Assembly: GCA_016709545.1 (NCBI GenBank)
Contig: JADJMO010000032.1
Location: forward strand, 1 to 64,000
DNA length: 64,000 nt
Origin: Myxococcales bacterium
GTDB lineage: Bacteria > Myxococcota_A > Polyangia > Polyangiales > JADJMO01
Direction of reading: 5' to 3'
In this document: one piece after another, positions 46,928-56,135 of the stretch
Layout: each line of letters opens with the position of its first letter
How positions within the stretch are numbered: position 1 is the stretch's first letter
The notes under the pieces: generated by a model
The model's database searches: none
What the model saw: the letters and a program-made list of their open reading frames with translations, nothing else
Told to the model about the DNA's origin: nothing
Program-made: the position numbers and the translations under genes

Positions 46928-48394
46928 ATGCGCCTGGTGAATCGCCTCGCGCTCTCGCATGGCGTCCTCGGGATGGTGCTGTCGGCGGCGCTGGCCGTCA
47001 CCATCTTCACCCTCGTCGACCTCTACCGTCAGGTCCGCGCCGTGCGCGAATCGGACCTCGCGACCATCGACGAGGAGGAGGCCCTCTACCGCGCGGCCTG
47101 GAAGGTCGAGGTCGCCGCGCGCCACGGGGTCGATGCCTGCGAGCTGGGTGCGACCGACGCCGTGGTCGGCGCGACCTTCCGGGAGCCCGAGCGGATCCTG
47201 CGACAGGCGATCCAGGACAACGCGGCGATCGCGTCGCGCCCCTTCGCGACGACGGCGGGTCGCTACCTCGAGCTGGTCGCGTCGCTCACCCGGGACAAGA
47301 CATGCCAGCTGCTCCGGAGCCCCGAGAGCCGCGCCGCGCGTCTCAAGCTCGACGAGGACCTGACGGACGCGTGGATCGCCCGCCTCTACGAGCTGCATCG
47401 ACGGCTCGAGGTCCACGAGGAGGAGATCGTCCGCACCGGGCGCCGCGCGATCCTGCGCGGCGTCGGGATGGGCCTGCTCGCCCTCGTCGCCGGCTGGGTG
47501 GTCGCGTCGCGCGTCGCGCGGGGGGTCACCAAGCCGCTCGCGGCCCTCTCGGAGGCCGCGCAGCGCGTCGGCAAGGGCGAGTTCGCGCCGTTCCCCACCG
47601 TCGACGGGCCGCGCGAGGTGGTCGAGCTCTCGTCGGAGCTCGACCGGATGCGGGTCGACCTCGCGGCGCTCGACGCGCTCAAGCAGCAGTTCCTCGCCTC
47701 GGTCTCCCACGAACTGCGCACGCCGCTCGGCAAGCTCCGCGAGGCGCTCGCGCTCCTCGAGGACGGCACCGCGGGCCACCTCGAGGACAAGCAGCTGCGC
47801 ATCCTCGGGATCGCGCGGCGCGCTTGCGAGGCCGAGATCCGGCTCGTGACCACGCTGCTCGATCTGTCGCGGCTGCGCGCCGGCAAGGTGCTGCAGGTCG
47901 ACGAGCCGCGTCCGCTCGACGACATCGTGCGCGAGGCCATCGCCGCCGAACAGACCGACGCTGGCGCGCAGTCGGTCACCATCGAGTTCGAACCGGTCGG
48001 CGCGGGGCCGCGGATCGCCCTCGACGGGCTCCTCGTCGAGCGCGCGATCGCGAACGTGCTGCGCAACGCCGTCTCGGTCTCGCCGGCCGGGGGGGTGGTC
48101 TCCGTGAAGAGGACGGTCGAACCCGAGGGCCCCCTCGGGCGCAAGGGCCCGCACGCGCGCATCACCGTGCAGGACGAGGGCCCTGGCGTGCCACCCGAGC
48201 TGCGCGCCGCGATCTTCGACGCCTTCACCACCCACGAGGTGTCGGGGCGTCCGATGCGCATGGGGATCGGGCTCGGCCTCACCCTCGTCCGCGAGATCGT
48301 CGAGGCCCACGGGGGCCACGTGCAGCTCGCCGCGCCGGGACCGGGCGACACCACGTTCGCGCTCTTCCTCCCCGTCGGTCGAGGTGGGGCGTGA
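46928..48394 (+). CDS. Membrane sensor histidine kinase
   Basis: The 488-residue protein has a first membrane helix (LSAALAVTIFTLVDLY), an extracytoplasmic helical sensor of about 140 residues containing three cysteines, a second helix (GVGMGLLALVAGWVVA) and a HAMP domain (ARGVTKPLAALSEAAQR). The dimerisation/phosphoacceptor segment is SVSHELRTPLGKL with H261. The HATPase has an N-box (ERAIANVLRNAVSVSP), G1 QDEGPGVPP and G2 GIGLGLTLV. The start is the ATG at 46928. Its stop overlaps the regulator's GTG start (GTGA). Confidence 0.93.
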   Translation: MRLVNRLALSHGVLGMVLSAALAVTIFTLVDLYRQVRAVRESDLATIDEEEALYRAAWKVEVAARHGVDACELGATDAVVGATFREPERILRQAIQDNAAIASRPFATTAGRYLELVASLTRDKTCQLLRSPESRAARLKLDEDLTDAWIARLYELHRRLEVHEEEIVRTGRRAILRGVGMGLLALVAGWVVASRVARGVTKPLAALSEAAQRVGKGEFAPFPTVDGPREVVELSSELDRMRVDLAALDALKQQFLASVSHELRTPLGKLREALALLEDGTAGHLEDKQLRILGIARRACEAEIRLVTTLLDLSRLRAGKVLQVDEPRPLDDIVREAIAAEQTDAGAQSVTIEFEPVGAGPRIALDGLLVERAIANVLRNAVSVSPAGGVVSVKRTVEPEGPLGRKGPHARITVQDEGPGVPPELRAAIFDAFTTHEVSGRPMRMGIGLGLTLVREIVEAHGGHVQLAAPGPGDTTFALFLPVGRGGA

Positions 48395-49803
48395 GCCACG
48401 CGATCCTCATCGTCGACGACGACGCCGAGCTCTGCACGCTGCTCACTCTGCGGCTCGAGTCGCGGGGCTACGTGGTCGACTCGGTCGGCAGCGTGCGCGA
48501 GGCGATCGCCGCCCTCGATCGCCACTGGGACCTCGCACTCGTGGATCTCCGCCTGCCCGGCGGCACGGGACTCGACGTGGTCGCCGCGATGAAGGAGCGC
48601 GTACCCGACGTCCCCGCGCTCGTGCTGACCGCGCATGGCTCGATCGAGACGGCCGTCGACGCCATGCGCCGCGGCGCGTACGGCTTCCTCACCAAACCGT
48701 TCCACGACCACGACCTGCTGCAGAAGATCGCCCAGGCGGTGAGCCACGGCGCCCTGGTTCGCGAGGTGGCGGGGCTGCGGCGCATCGTCGGAGGAGCGTC
48801 CATCGATCGTCAGCTCGTCGGCACGAGCGAAGCGGTCCAGAAGGTGCGCCAGGTGATCGAGCGCGTCGCCCGGACCGAGGTGACGGTGCTGATCACGGGC
48901 GAGTCCGGCACCGGCAAGGAGCTCGCCGCGCGGTCGCTCCACGCGGCGTCACCCCGCGCGGATCGCCCCTTCGTGGCGCTCAACTGCGCGGCCATTCCCC
49001 GCGAGCTCCTGGAGAGCGAGCTGTTCGGCCACACGCGTGGGGCGTTCACCGGCGCGGCCCGCGACCGGGACGGCGTCTTCGCGGCGGCGGCCGGCTCCAC
49101 CTTGTTCCTCGACGAGATCGGAGACGCCCCGCCGGACGTCCAGGTGAAGCTCCTGCGCGTCTTGCAGGAGAAGCGCTACACGCCGGTCGGGTCGACCACC
49201 GAACGGCACTCGGACGTGCGGGTCCTCGCCGCGACCAACCGCGATCTGCGCGTCGCCGTGGCCGAGTCGAGGTTCCGCGAGGACCTGTACTTCCGGCTGC
49301 ACGTCCTGCCGCTCCGGATGCCCGCCCTTCGCGAGCGCCGCGAGGACATCCCGCTGCTCGCCGACGTGTTCCTCGAGCGCGCCGCCGCGCGTCACCACCT
49401 CCCGGTACCGCGGATCCACGAGGCCACCCTCTCTGCCATGCTGGCCTACCCGTGGCCGGGGAACGTCCGCGAGCTCGCCAACGTCATGGAGGCCGCGCTG
49501 CTCCTCGCGGACTCGGCCGAGCTCCGTCCGGAGCACCTCGCGCTCGCGCACGGCATCGAGGTCGCGGCGCCGGTGGTGGGCCCCACCTCGTGGCAAGAGG
49601 CGGCGCTCGCCCCCCTGCACGGCGCCGAGCTACCGCCGCTGCGCGAGGCGCGCGACGCCTTCGAGCGCGGCTACCTCGTCGAGGTGCTCCGCCGGTCGGG
49701 CGGCAACGTCAGCGCGGCCGCGCGCCTGTCGGGGCGCAACCGAACCGACTTCTACGAGCTGATGCGTCGTCACGGGCTGAGCCCCGCCGAGTTCAAGGAC
49801 TGA
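48391..49803 (+). CDS. NtrC-family sigma-54-dependent response regulator
   Basis: The 470-residue protein starts at GTG 48391 inside the kinase stop. The receiver domain has D52 as phosphoacceptor (LALVDLRLPGG) and a conserved Lys (FLTKPF). The AAA+ domain has Walker A GESGTGKE (170-177), the sigma-54 contact motif GAFTGA (217-222), and Walker B STLFLDEIGD. The C-terminus is a Fis-type HTH (SGGNVSAAARLSGRNRTDFY). Its target promoters would be sigma-54-dependent. Its divergent placement suggests, but does not show, control of the SulP-CA operon. Confidence 0.95.
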   Translation: MSHAILIVDDDAELCTLLTLRLESRGYVVDSVGSVREAIAALDRHWDLALVDLRLPGGTGLDVVAAMKERVPDVPALVLTAHGSIETAVDAMRRGAYGFLTKPFHDHDLLQKIAQAVSHGALVREVAGLRRIVGGASIDRQLVGTSEAVQKVRQVIERVARTEVTVLITGESGTGKELAARSLHAASPRADRPFVALNCAAIPRELLESELFGHTRGAFTGAARDRDGVFAAAAGSTLFLDEIGDAPPDVQVKLLRVLQEKRYTPVGSTTERHSDVRVLAATNRDLRVAVAESRFREDLYFRLHVLPLRMPALRERREDIPLLADVFLERAAARHHLPVPRIHEATLSAMLAYPWPGNVRELANVMEAALLLADSAELRPEHLALAHGIEVAAPVVGPTSWQEAALAPLHGAELPPLREARDAFERGYLVEVLRRSGGNVSAAARLSGRNRTDFYELMRRHGLSPAEFKD

Positions 49804-49827
49804 AGGCCGCGGCGAGCCGGGCGGCGT

Positions 49828-50895
49828 TCACCGATACGCGATCAGCACTGCCGACACGAAGTACGAAGGCTCGGTGTGGTTGCCGCCGTCGTACTTGCAG
49901 TCCGTGCCGAGCGAGCACCCCTCGCACGTGGCCGCGTCCGGGCGGCACGAGTTCACGTAGGTGGCCGCGTCGTAGGAGAACTTCGCGCCGCCGGCGACTT
50001 CCGCGGTGACGTCGAACACCCAGGGCCGCACGTCCGCGCCGGGGCACCAGCCCGCGCGCGAGAGCTTGTAGGTGCCCTTCTGGCCGGGCGCGGCGGTGGT
50101 GGCGCAGTCGGTCCGCCAGATCTTCTCCTTGTGGGGCGTGGTGCCGACCGTGATCGTGTGATCGCGGGGGCAGAACTCGGCGCAGTTCTCGAGGTTGCCC
50201 TGGCCGTGGCCGGTGATCAGCGCGCGCACCGCGAACGACGTGGCGCCCGCGGGCAGCGTGGGCCTCTGCTCGGGGAACGAGCCGGTGAGCGGCTTGCTCG
50301 GGTCGCCGTAGACGCCGCTGTGCATCGTCCAGATCGGGAGCACCGCGACGGCCTCCTTCTCCGGAACGCCGCCTTTCATCTCGAACGAGGCGTTGACGAG
50401 CCAGCCGTTGCCGTACGCGCTGCCCGGGCCGACCCAGGTGTCGATGAACGTGCGCAGCGTGAGCGGGCCGCGCAGCACCGGGCGCAGATCGGTGACGTCG
50501 AGATCCCAGGCCGCGCCGACGCCGTAGGGGGTGATGAACCGCGCGAGCTCGAGCACGGTGTCGTTCTCGGGCTTGTCGCCCTTCTGGGTGACGACGCCGA
50601 GCGTGGCGAAGCGATCCCACGCGTCGCACTTGCCGCTCGGGCATTCGAGCGAGAGGTGCAGGATGATCTGGGCGTAGGCGCCGGTCTTCGGGAACGTGGC
50701 CTCGGCGTCGACCACGCGCTGGTTGTCGGTGCCCGTGAAGTAGACCGGCTTCTTGACGAAGCCGTCGACGGTCACGTCGGCGCCGATCTCGGGGCCGGCC
50801 TCGGCCTCGACGCCGGTGTCGGTCGCGGGCTCGGCGGGCGAGGAGGAGGAGGACGAACAGCCGACGAGCAGGAGGAGGGCGGCGAACCGACGCAT
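49828..50895 (-). CDS. Lipoprotein resembling peptide-N-glycosidase F
   Basis: The 355-residue protein has a lipoprotein signal (ALLLLVGCSS), a Ser/Ala/Glu linker and a domain with PNGase F features: LHLSLECPSGKCDAWDRFA (the Asp of CDxWDR corresponds to the catalytic Asp region), ELARFITPYGVGAAWD, VTDLRPVLRGPLTLRTFID, ALITGHGQGNLENCAEFC (glutamate region). PNGase F removes N-glycans from glycoproteins. In a predatory or saprophytic bacterium this would act on external glycoprotein. Catalytic identity needs an alignment. Confidence 0.82.
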   Translation of the reverse strand: MRRFAALLLLVGCSSSSSSPAEPATDTGVEAEAGPEIGADVTVDGFVKKPVYFTGTDNQRVVDAEATFPKTGAYAQIILHLSLECPSGKCDAWDRFATLGVVTQKGDKPENDTVLELARFITPYGVGAAWDLDVTDLRPVLRGPLTLRTFIDTWVGPGSAYGNGWLVNASFEMKGGVPEKEAVAVLPIWTMHSGVYGDPSKPLTGSFPEQRPTLPAGATSFAVRALITGHGQGNLENCAEFCPRDHTITVGTTPHKEKIWRTDCATTAAPGQKGTYKLSRAGWCPGADVRPWVFDVTAEVAGGAKFSYDAATYVNSCRPDAATCEGCSLGTDCKYDGGNHTEPSYFVSAVLIAYR

Positions 50896-50972
50896 GGGGT
50901 TTTCTAGCGTGAAGCACGCCACTCGGCCACCAAGGGCTTGTATCGACCGCCCTGCCGGCCCAGCATCTCTCG

Positions 50973-52730
50973 ATGCGGTTCGGGCTCGCGGTGACCATGC
51001 TCCTCGGTGGCTGTGCCGTGGAGGAGACCCCCTCGGCCACCGACAGCGAGCCGTTGGATGCCGCGCCGGACGCGATCACCGACGTCTCCGACACCGCGCC
51101 TCCGCCCACCAAGGCCCCGACCCTGGCCGCCCTCACCGACCGCACCGTGGCCGAGGACGAGCTGCTCACCGTGCCCGTGGTCGCCACCGACGCGACCCAC
51201 GTCGTGGCGACCGGCCTCCCGCCCGGCGCGCGCTTCGACGCCGAGACGCGCACCGTCGTCTTCCGACCCGACTTCATCCAGGGCGGCCTCGCTCCGTGGA
51301 CCGTCACGCTGCGCGCGAGCAACCCCATCGGCAGCGCGACGACTTCGTTCCGCATCACCGTCACCGACACGATCCACCCGCCGGTCCCGACCATCACCAG
51401 GAACGAAGACCTCGGCACCTGCCGTCGCCTCACGCTCGCGGTCAAGACCGACGCGTACACCGACAGCCCGGGCCACGCCGGCCGCACCTTCACGGCCGTG
51501 GTCGTCGTGCCCAAGTCCACGCTCACCAAGCCGGCGCCCGTGCGGGTCTACCTGCACGGGGTGGGCGGCGCGCCCAACGCGTCCGCGGGGTGCACGTCGT
51601 ACGTCACCGTCGAGCCGCACGATCCGATGACCAGCTACTGGTGGGGCTACTCCGACAAGCTCCCGGGCGGGGCGCCGACCACCGGCACCGTGCCTCCTTA
51701 CACCGCGCGGCGGGTGCTGCAGCTCGTCGACTGGGCGCAGCGCTCGCAAGGCGGCGACCCGCTGCGCACGTTCGTGACCGGCACCTCGATGGGCGGCGCG
51801 GGCGCGCTCACGCTCGGCCTGCTCTGGGCGCGTCACTTCGCCGGCGTCGATGCGCGGTGGGGGCAAGCCATCGCGCGCAACCACCGCCCGGCGCGCCTCG
51901 CCACGCTCGAGAAGCTCTGGGGCACGCGCGAGGCGAACCTCGACGACGGCGCCGGCCTCGGCGTGTGGGACCGGCTCGATCTCACGCGCGCGCTCCGCGA
52001 CGAGCCCGAGGCGGCGGGGCAGTTCGTCTTCGTCAAGCACGGCAAGGACGACGCGACGATCCACTTCGGCGCGGTGACGATCGCGAGCCCGCTCACCAAG
52101 CGCACGTTCTACGAGGCGCTGCGCGGGCACCCGCACTACGCGGTGTGGGACGAGGGCGGGCACGGCCCGGCAGACCCGGTGCTGCCCGACGGCTGGTGGG
52201 ACGGCGGCTGGAGCCGCATCGGCGACGCGACCGCCTTCCTCGCGCTCGACCGCCTCGCGCCCGCGTTCTCGCTCGCCTCGCACGACGGCGATCCCGGCGA
52301 CGGCACCGGCAACGGCAAGGTGAAGTGGGACGCCAACGGGGGCTTCGCCGCCGACGTCGCCGTCGCCGGCGACACCGGCTGGAAGGGCGATCTCGCCGGA
52401 GCGAAGAACCGCCACCTGCGCTGGGACGCGAGCAAGGCGGTGGACACGGAGGATCGCGTCGAGCTGCCGCTGCGCGCCTTCGCGGGCACGGGCAAGGCTC
52501 CTCCGCGCGCCGGCTATCCGACGATCGACGACCAGATCGGCGCCAAGTTGCCCATCGTCGTCGACGTGATGCTGCGTCGCGTGGTGCGCTTCCAGCCCGC
52601 CCCCGGCGAGGTGCTCGCGTGGTCGTGCGGCGCGCAGAAGGGCGAGGTCACCGTGGGCGCCGACGGCACCTTCGCGGCGCCCCGCGTCGAGCTCGGGACC
52701 GACTGGGTGACGCTCTCGTTCCACCGCTGA
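50973..52730 (+). CDS. Lipoprotein with Ig-like domain and alpha/beta-hydrolase (esterase-like) domain
   Basis: The 585-residue protein has a lipoprotein signal (VTMLLGGCA), an Asp/Pro/Thr linker and a cadherin/He-PIG-like Ig domain (LAALTDRTVAEDELLTVPVV, GLPPGARFDAETRTVVFRPD). Then comes an alpha/beta hydrolase: VRVYLHGVGGAPNASAG (oxyanion region) and the nucleophile elbow GTSMGGAGALTLG, with a likely catalytic His in WDEGGHGP. This layout matches bacterial secreted esterases/PHB-depolymerase-like enzymes. The substrate is unknown. Confidence 0.8.
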   Translation: MRFGLAVTMLLGGCAVEETPSATDSEPLDAAPDAITDVSDTAPPPTKAPTLAALTDRTVAEDELLTVPVVATDATHVVATGLPPGARFDAETRTVVFRPDFIQGGLAPWTVTLRASNPIGSATTSFRITVTDTIHPPVPTITRNEDLGTCRRLTLAVKTDAYTDSPGHAGRTFTAVVVVPKSTLTKPAPVRVYLHGVGGAPNASAGCTSYVTVEPHDPMTSYWWGYSDKLPGGAPTTGTVPPYTARRVLQLVDWAQRSQGGDPLRTFVTGTSMGGAGALTLGLLWARHFAGVDARWGQAIARNHRPARLATLEKLWGTREANLDDGAGLGVWDRLDLTRALRDEPEAAGQFVFVKHGKDDATIHFGAVTIASPLTKRTFYEALRGHPHYAVWDEGGHGPADPVLPDGWWDGGWSRIGDATAFLALDRLAPAFSLASHDGDPGDGTGNGKVKWDANGGFAADVAVAGDTGWKGDLAGAKNRHLRWDASKAVDTEDRVELPLRAFAGTGKAPPRAGYPTIDDQIGAKLPIVVDVMLRRVVRFQPAPGEVLAWSCGAQKGEVTVGADGTFAAPRVELGTDWVTLSFHR

Positions 52731-52793
52731 TTCTCGCCCTCGATTCAAGCCGGGCCGTACTGGACCGTTCGTCGAGTTCGGAGAAGCCCGCCC

Positions 52794-54005
52794 ATGTCGC
52801 TCGCTCGCGCGCTCGCGCTCGGTCTCGTCGCCTCGGCGGCCCTGTCCTGTGCCCGCGCACCGCGCACGGCGCAACACGATCGAGCGATTGGCGTACACGC
52901 CGGCGAGATCGTCATCGGCTCGAGCGCCGCGCTGACCGGCCAGGCGTCGTTCCTCGGCACCCAGACGATCCACGGCTCGCTCGCCAAGATCCAGGAGGTC
53001 AACGCGAAGGGGGGCATCCACGGTCGGAAGGTGCGCCTCGTGAGCCTGGACGACGGCTACGACCCGGCGCGCGCGGTGACCAACACCCAGCAGCTGCTCG
53101 CCGACGAGGGCGTGTTCGCCCTGTTCGACTACGTCGGCACTCCGACCTCGGTGAAGATCATCGACCTGACGGAGCGGGCCAAGGTGCCGGCGCTCGGCTT
53201 CTTCACGGGCGCCGAGCCGCTGCGCACGCCGTTGCGCAAGTGGATGTTCCACGTGCGCGACTCGTACTACTCCGAGGCCGAGGGCGCGGTCGCCCTGCTC
53301 GTGGACCGGTTGAAGTTCGACAAGATCGCCGTGCTCTACCAGGAGGACGCCTTCGGGCAGGCGGTGCTCGCCGGGCTGCAGCTCGCGCTGAAGCGCCGGG
53401 CGATGACCCCCGTCGCGATCGAGACCTACGCCCGCGGCACGATGGACGTGGAGCGGGCCCGCGACACCCTCGCGAAGAGCGGCGCGGAGGCGATCGCCAT
53501 GGTGGGCACCTACGCGCCCCTCGCGAAGTTCGTGAAGCTCACCCACGACGCGGGCCAGCATCCCTGGTTCCACACGGTCTCGTTCGTCGGTTCGGAGGCG
53601 TTCGCCAAGGAGCTCGTCGAGAAGTAGAAGATCGACCCGAAGGAGTACGACAAGATCGTCGTCACGCAGGTGGTGCCGAGCCCGTTCTCCGACGACTTCC
53701 CGACCGTGCACGAGTACCGGGAGCTCGCCAAGAAGTACTACCCGACCGAGGCGCCGAACTACGTGGCGCTCGAGGGGTTCCTCAACGCGACGGTCCTCGT
53801 GCGCGCGCTCGAGGCGGCGGGCCCGACCCTCGATCGGGACCGCTTCACGGCGGCCCTCGAGCACTTCCAGGGGGTCGACCTCGGCATCGGCAAGCCGCTC
53901 TCGTACACCAAGGAGAGCCACGCGGGGCTCGCCGGGATCTACTACTCGCACCTCGAGCCCGACTCCACGTTCCGGCTCTTTGATCCGAAGGCGGTCGGCC
54001 GATGA
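52794..54005 (+). CDS. Periplasmic binding protein (Peripla_BP_6), interrupted by an in-frame TAG at 53625
   Basis: This Leu/Ile/Val- or amide-type binding protein starts at the ATG at 52794 with a lipoprotein-like signal (ASAALSCAR). Typical segments are IVIGSSAALTGQASFLGTQT, INxKGGIHGRKV-type loop, AVLYQEDAFGQAVLAGLQLA and IAMVGTYAPLAKFVKLTHDA. Codon 278 is TAG (53625-53627, GAG AAG TAG AAG ATC); family-like sequence continues in frame (VVTQVVPSPFSDDFPTVHEY) to the TGA at 54003. The stop overlaps the kinase start by four bases. No ABC permease or ATPase is adjacent, so this protein probably acts as a ligand sensor for the kinase. Confidence 0.88.
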
Positions 54006-56128
54006 GCCTGCTCGCGAAGGTCGTCCTCTCGTTCGTCTGCTTCGTCGTCGCGCTCTCCGGGGTGAACATCCTCGCGACCTCGGCGATCATCGACCGCCGC
54101 GTGCGGGCCGAGGTGGAGACCTCGGAGGCCGTGTTCGCCAAGGGCCTCGCCACGCGCATCGCCAAGAGCACGCGCGCCAAGGACAAGGTGCCGATCACCG
54201 AGATCGTGCTCGACGAGCAGGGCCTCCGCAGCGAGAAGATCGAGTACGTGCTCGTGTTCGACAAGGCGGGCGCGGTGCTCGCGCACACCTACCTCTCGCC
54301 GATGCCGGCCTCGCTGCGCGGGCTGTCCAACGCCTTCGACAGCTCGGGCAAGAAGGTGACGCGGCTCGAGGACCAGAGCCTCTACGCGTACGACGTCGCG
54401 GTCCCCGTCGTCGAGGGCATCGAGCAGGTCGGCGCGATCCACGTCGGGCTCCGCGGCGAGTACCTCGACGGGATCAAGCACGACATCATCCGCGCGAGCC
54501 TGGTGGCGAGCGGCGTGATCGTCCTCGTCGCGTTCGTGATCGCGGTCCTCATCGGGTTCCTCCTCGTTCGCCCCCTCGAGCTCCTCACCCGCGAGGTCGA
54601 CGCCATCTCGGCCGGGCGCTGGGAGTCGCTCGAGGTGCTGAAGTCCCACGTGCGGGGAAGAGACGAGGTCGGCGTGCTCGGCACCGCGTTCGCCAACATG
54701 GCGACCACCGTGCAGGACAAGACCCGCGCGATGAAGCTGGTGCTCGACAACGTGGGCGACGGGCTCATGACGGCGGGGATGGACGGCATCGTCTCGCCCG
54801 AGGTCTCCGCCGAGGCCGAGCGCTGGTTCGGCAAGCCGGGCAAGGGCCAGCGCATCGCCGACTACCTGTTCCCGACCGACGAGCACGCGCGGGTGCGGTT
54901 CGAGCTCGGCTTCTCGGAGCTCGTGGACGACGCGCTCCCGTTCGAGCTCCTCGCCGACCAGGCCCTCCAGCGGTTCGCGCGCGAGGACCGCATCTTCGCG
55001 CTCGAGTACCGCCAGGTCTTCGAGAACGAGCGGGTCGACCGCTTCCTGGTCATCGCCCGTGACGTCACCGCCCAGGTGCAGGCCGAGGCCGACCACGATC
55101 GCGCCGAGGAGCTGCACGCGATCGTCGGCACCATGCTCAAGGACCGCTCGGCGTTCCGCCAGTTCCGCAAGGACGTGGGGGACATCCTCGGCCGGCTCGC
55201 CGTCGAGCGGGATCGCGTGGTGCAGAAGCGCGACCTGCACACCCTCAAGGGCAACCTCGCCATCTTCGGGTTCCTCGCGACCTCCCGCGAGTGCCACCGC
55301 TGCGAGGACGAGATGTTCGAGACCGATGGCTTGCTGCCCGCGGAGCGCGTCGAACACCTCGCCGAGTGCTGGCAGCGGAGCCTCTCGGAGCTCGGGAGCG
55401 TCGTGCCACTCGACGACGTCGCCAACGAGGTCCCGCTGCGGGCCCCGGACTACGAGCGCATCCTGCGCAAGATCGAGCAGCATTCCGAGCACGAGACGCT
55501 GCTCTCCATCGTCAAGAGCTGGAAGCTCGTGCCGGCCGCCAGCCTGCTCGCGAGCATGGGCGCGCAGGCCAAGCGGCTCGGCACCAGCATCGGTCGCGAC
55601 GTCGACTTCCACGTCCTCGACCACGACGTCCGCGTGGACATCGATCGCACCGCCGACTTCTGGTCGAGCATGATCCACGTGGTCCGCAACGCGGTCGACC
55701 ACGGCATCGAGGCGGAGGAGGAGCGGCGCGCGAAGGGCAAGAGCCCCGTGGGCACGCTCTCGCTCGCCACGTACAGTGAGCGCGGCAGCCTCGTGGTCGT
55801 GGTGAGCGACGACGGTCGAGGCATCGACTGGGAGCAGGTGCGCGAGCGGGGCGGCCTCCCGCTGAACGTCGACCGCCGGGTCCTCGTCGACGCGCTGTTC
55901 ACCGACGGCTTCTCCACCCGCTCGGAGGTCACCGAGGTGTCGGGACGCGGCGTCGGGCTCGGGGCGCTCAAGGCGGCCTGCGACGCGCGCGGCGTCGCGA
56001 TCGAGGTGAAGTCGGCGATCGGCAAGGGCACGAGCTTCGTGTTCCGCTTCCCGGCGGAGCACGCCGGCGCCCCCGTCCACGTCTCGAACCCGTCGATGAT
56101 GCCGGCGCGCCCGCTGCTCGCCTCCTAG
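54002..56128 (+). CDS. CheA-like transmembrane histidine kinase with HPt domain
   Basis: The 708-residue protein has two membrane helices (about 5-25 and 168-190) flanking a periplasmic sensor, a HAMP-like linker (RPLELLTREVDAISAG) and a PAS-like region (LDNVGDGLMTAGMDG). An HPt domain follows, with phospho-His H413 in LHTLKGNLAIFGF. The C-terminal HATPase is of the CheA type: HVVRNAVDHGIE (N-box, 559-570), SDDGRGIDWEQV (G1), GRGVGLGALKAACD (G2). There is no CheW-binding P5 domain and no receiver domain. The preceding binding protein likely delivers ligand to the periplasmic sensor. Confidence 0.9.
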   Translation: MSLLAKVVLSFVCFVVALSGVNILATSAIIDRRVRAEVETSEAVFAKGLATRIAKSTRAKDKVPITEIVLDEQGLRSEKIEYVLVFDKAGAVLAHTYLSPMPASLRGLSNAFDSSGKKVTRLEDQSLYAYDVAVPVVEGIEQVGAIHVGLRGEYLDGIKHDIIRASLVASGVIVLVAFVIAVLIGFLLVRPLELLTREVDAISAGRWESLEVLKSHVRGRDEVGVLGTAFANMATTVQDKTRAMKLVLDNVGDGLMTAGMDGIVSPEVSAEAERWFGKPGKGQRIADYLFPTDEHARVRFELGFSELVDDALPFELLADQALQRFAREDRIFALEYRQVFENERVDRFLVIARDVTAQVQAEADHDRAEELHAIVGTMLKDRSAFRQFRKDVGDILGRLAVERDRVVQKRDLHTLKGNLAIFGFLATSRECHRCEDEMFETDGLLPAERVEHLAECWQRSLSELGSVVPLDDVANEVPLRAPDYERILRKIEQHSEHETLLSIVKSWKLVPAASLLASMGAQAKRLGTSIGRDVDFHVLDHDVRVDIDRTADFWSSMIHVVRNAVDHGIEAEEERRAKGKSPVGTLSLATYSERGSLVVVVSDDGRGIDWEQVRERGGLPLNVDRRVLVDALFTDGFSTRSEVTEVSGRGVGLGALKAACDARGVAIEVKSAIGKGTSFVFRFPAEHAGAPVHVSNPSMMPARPLLAS

Positions 56129-56135
56129 GCCGGAT

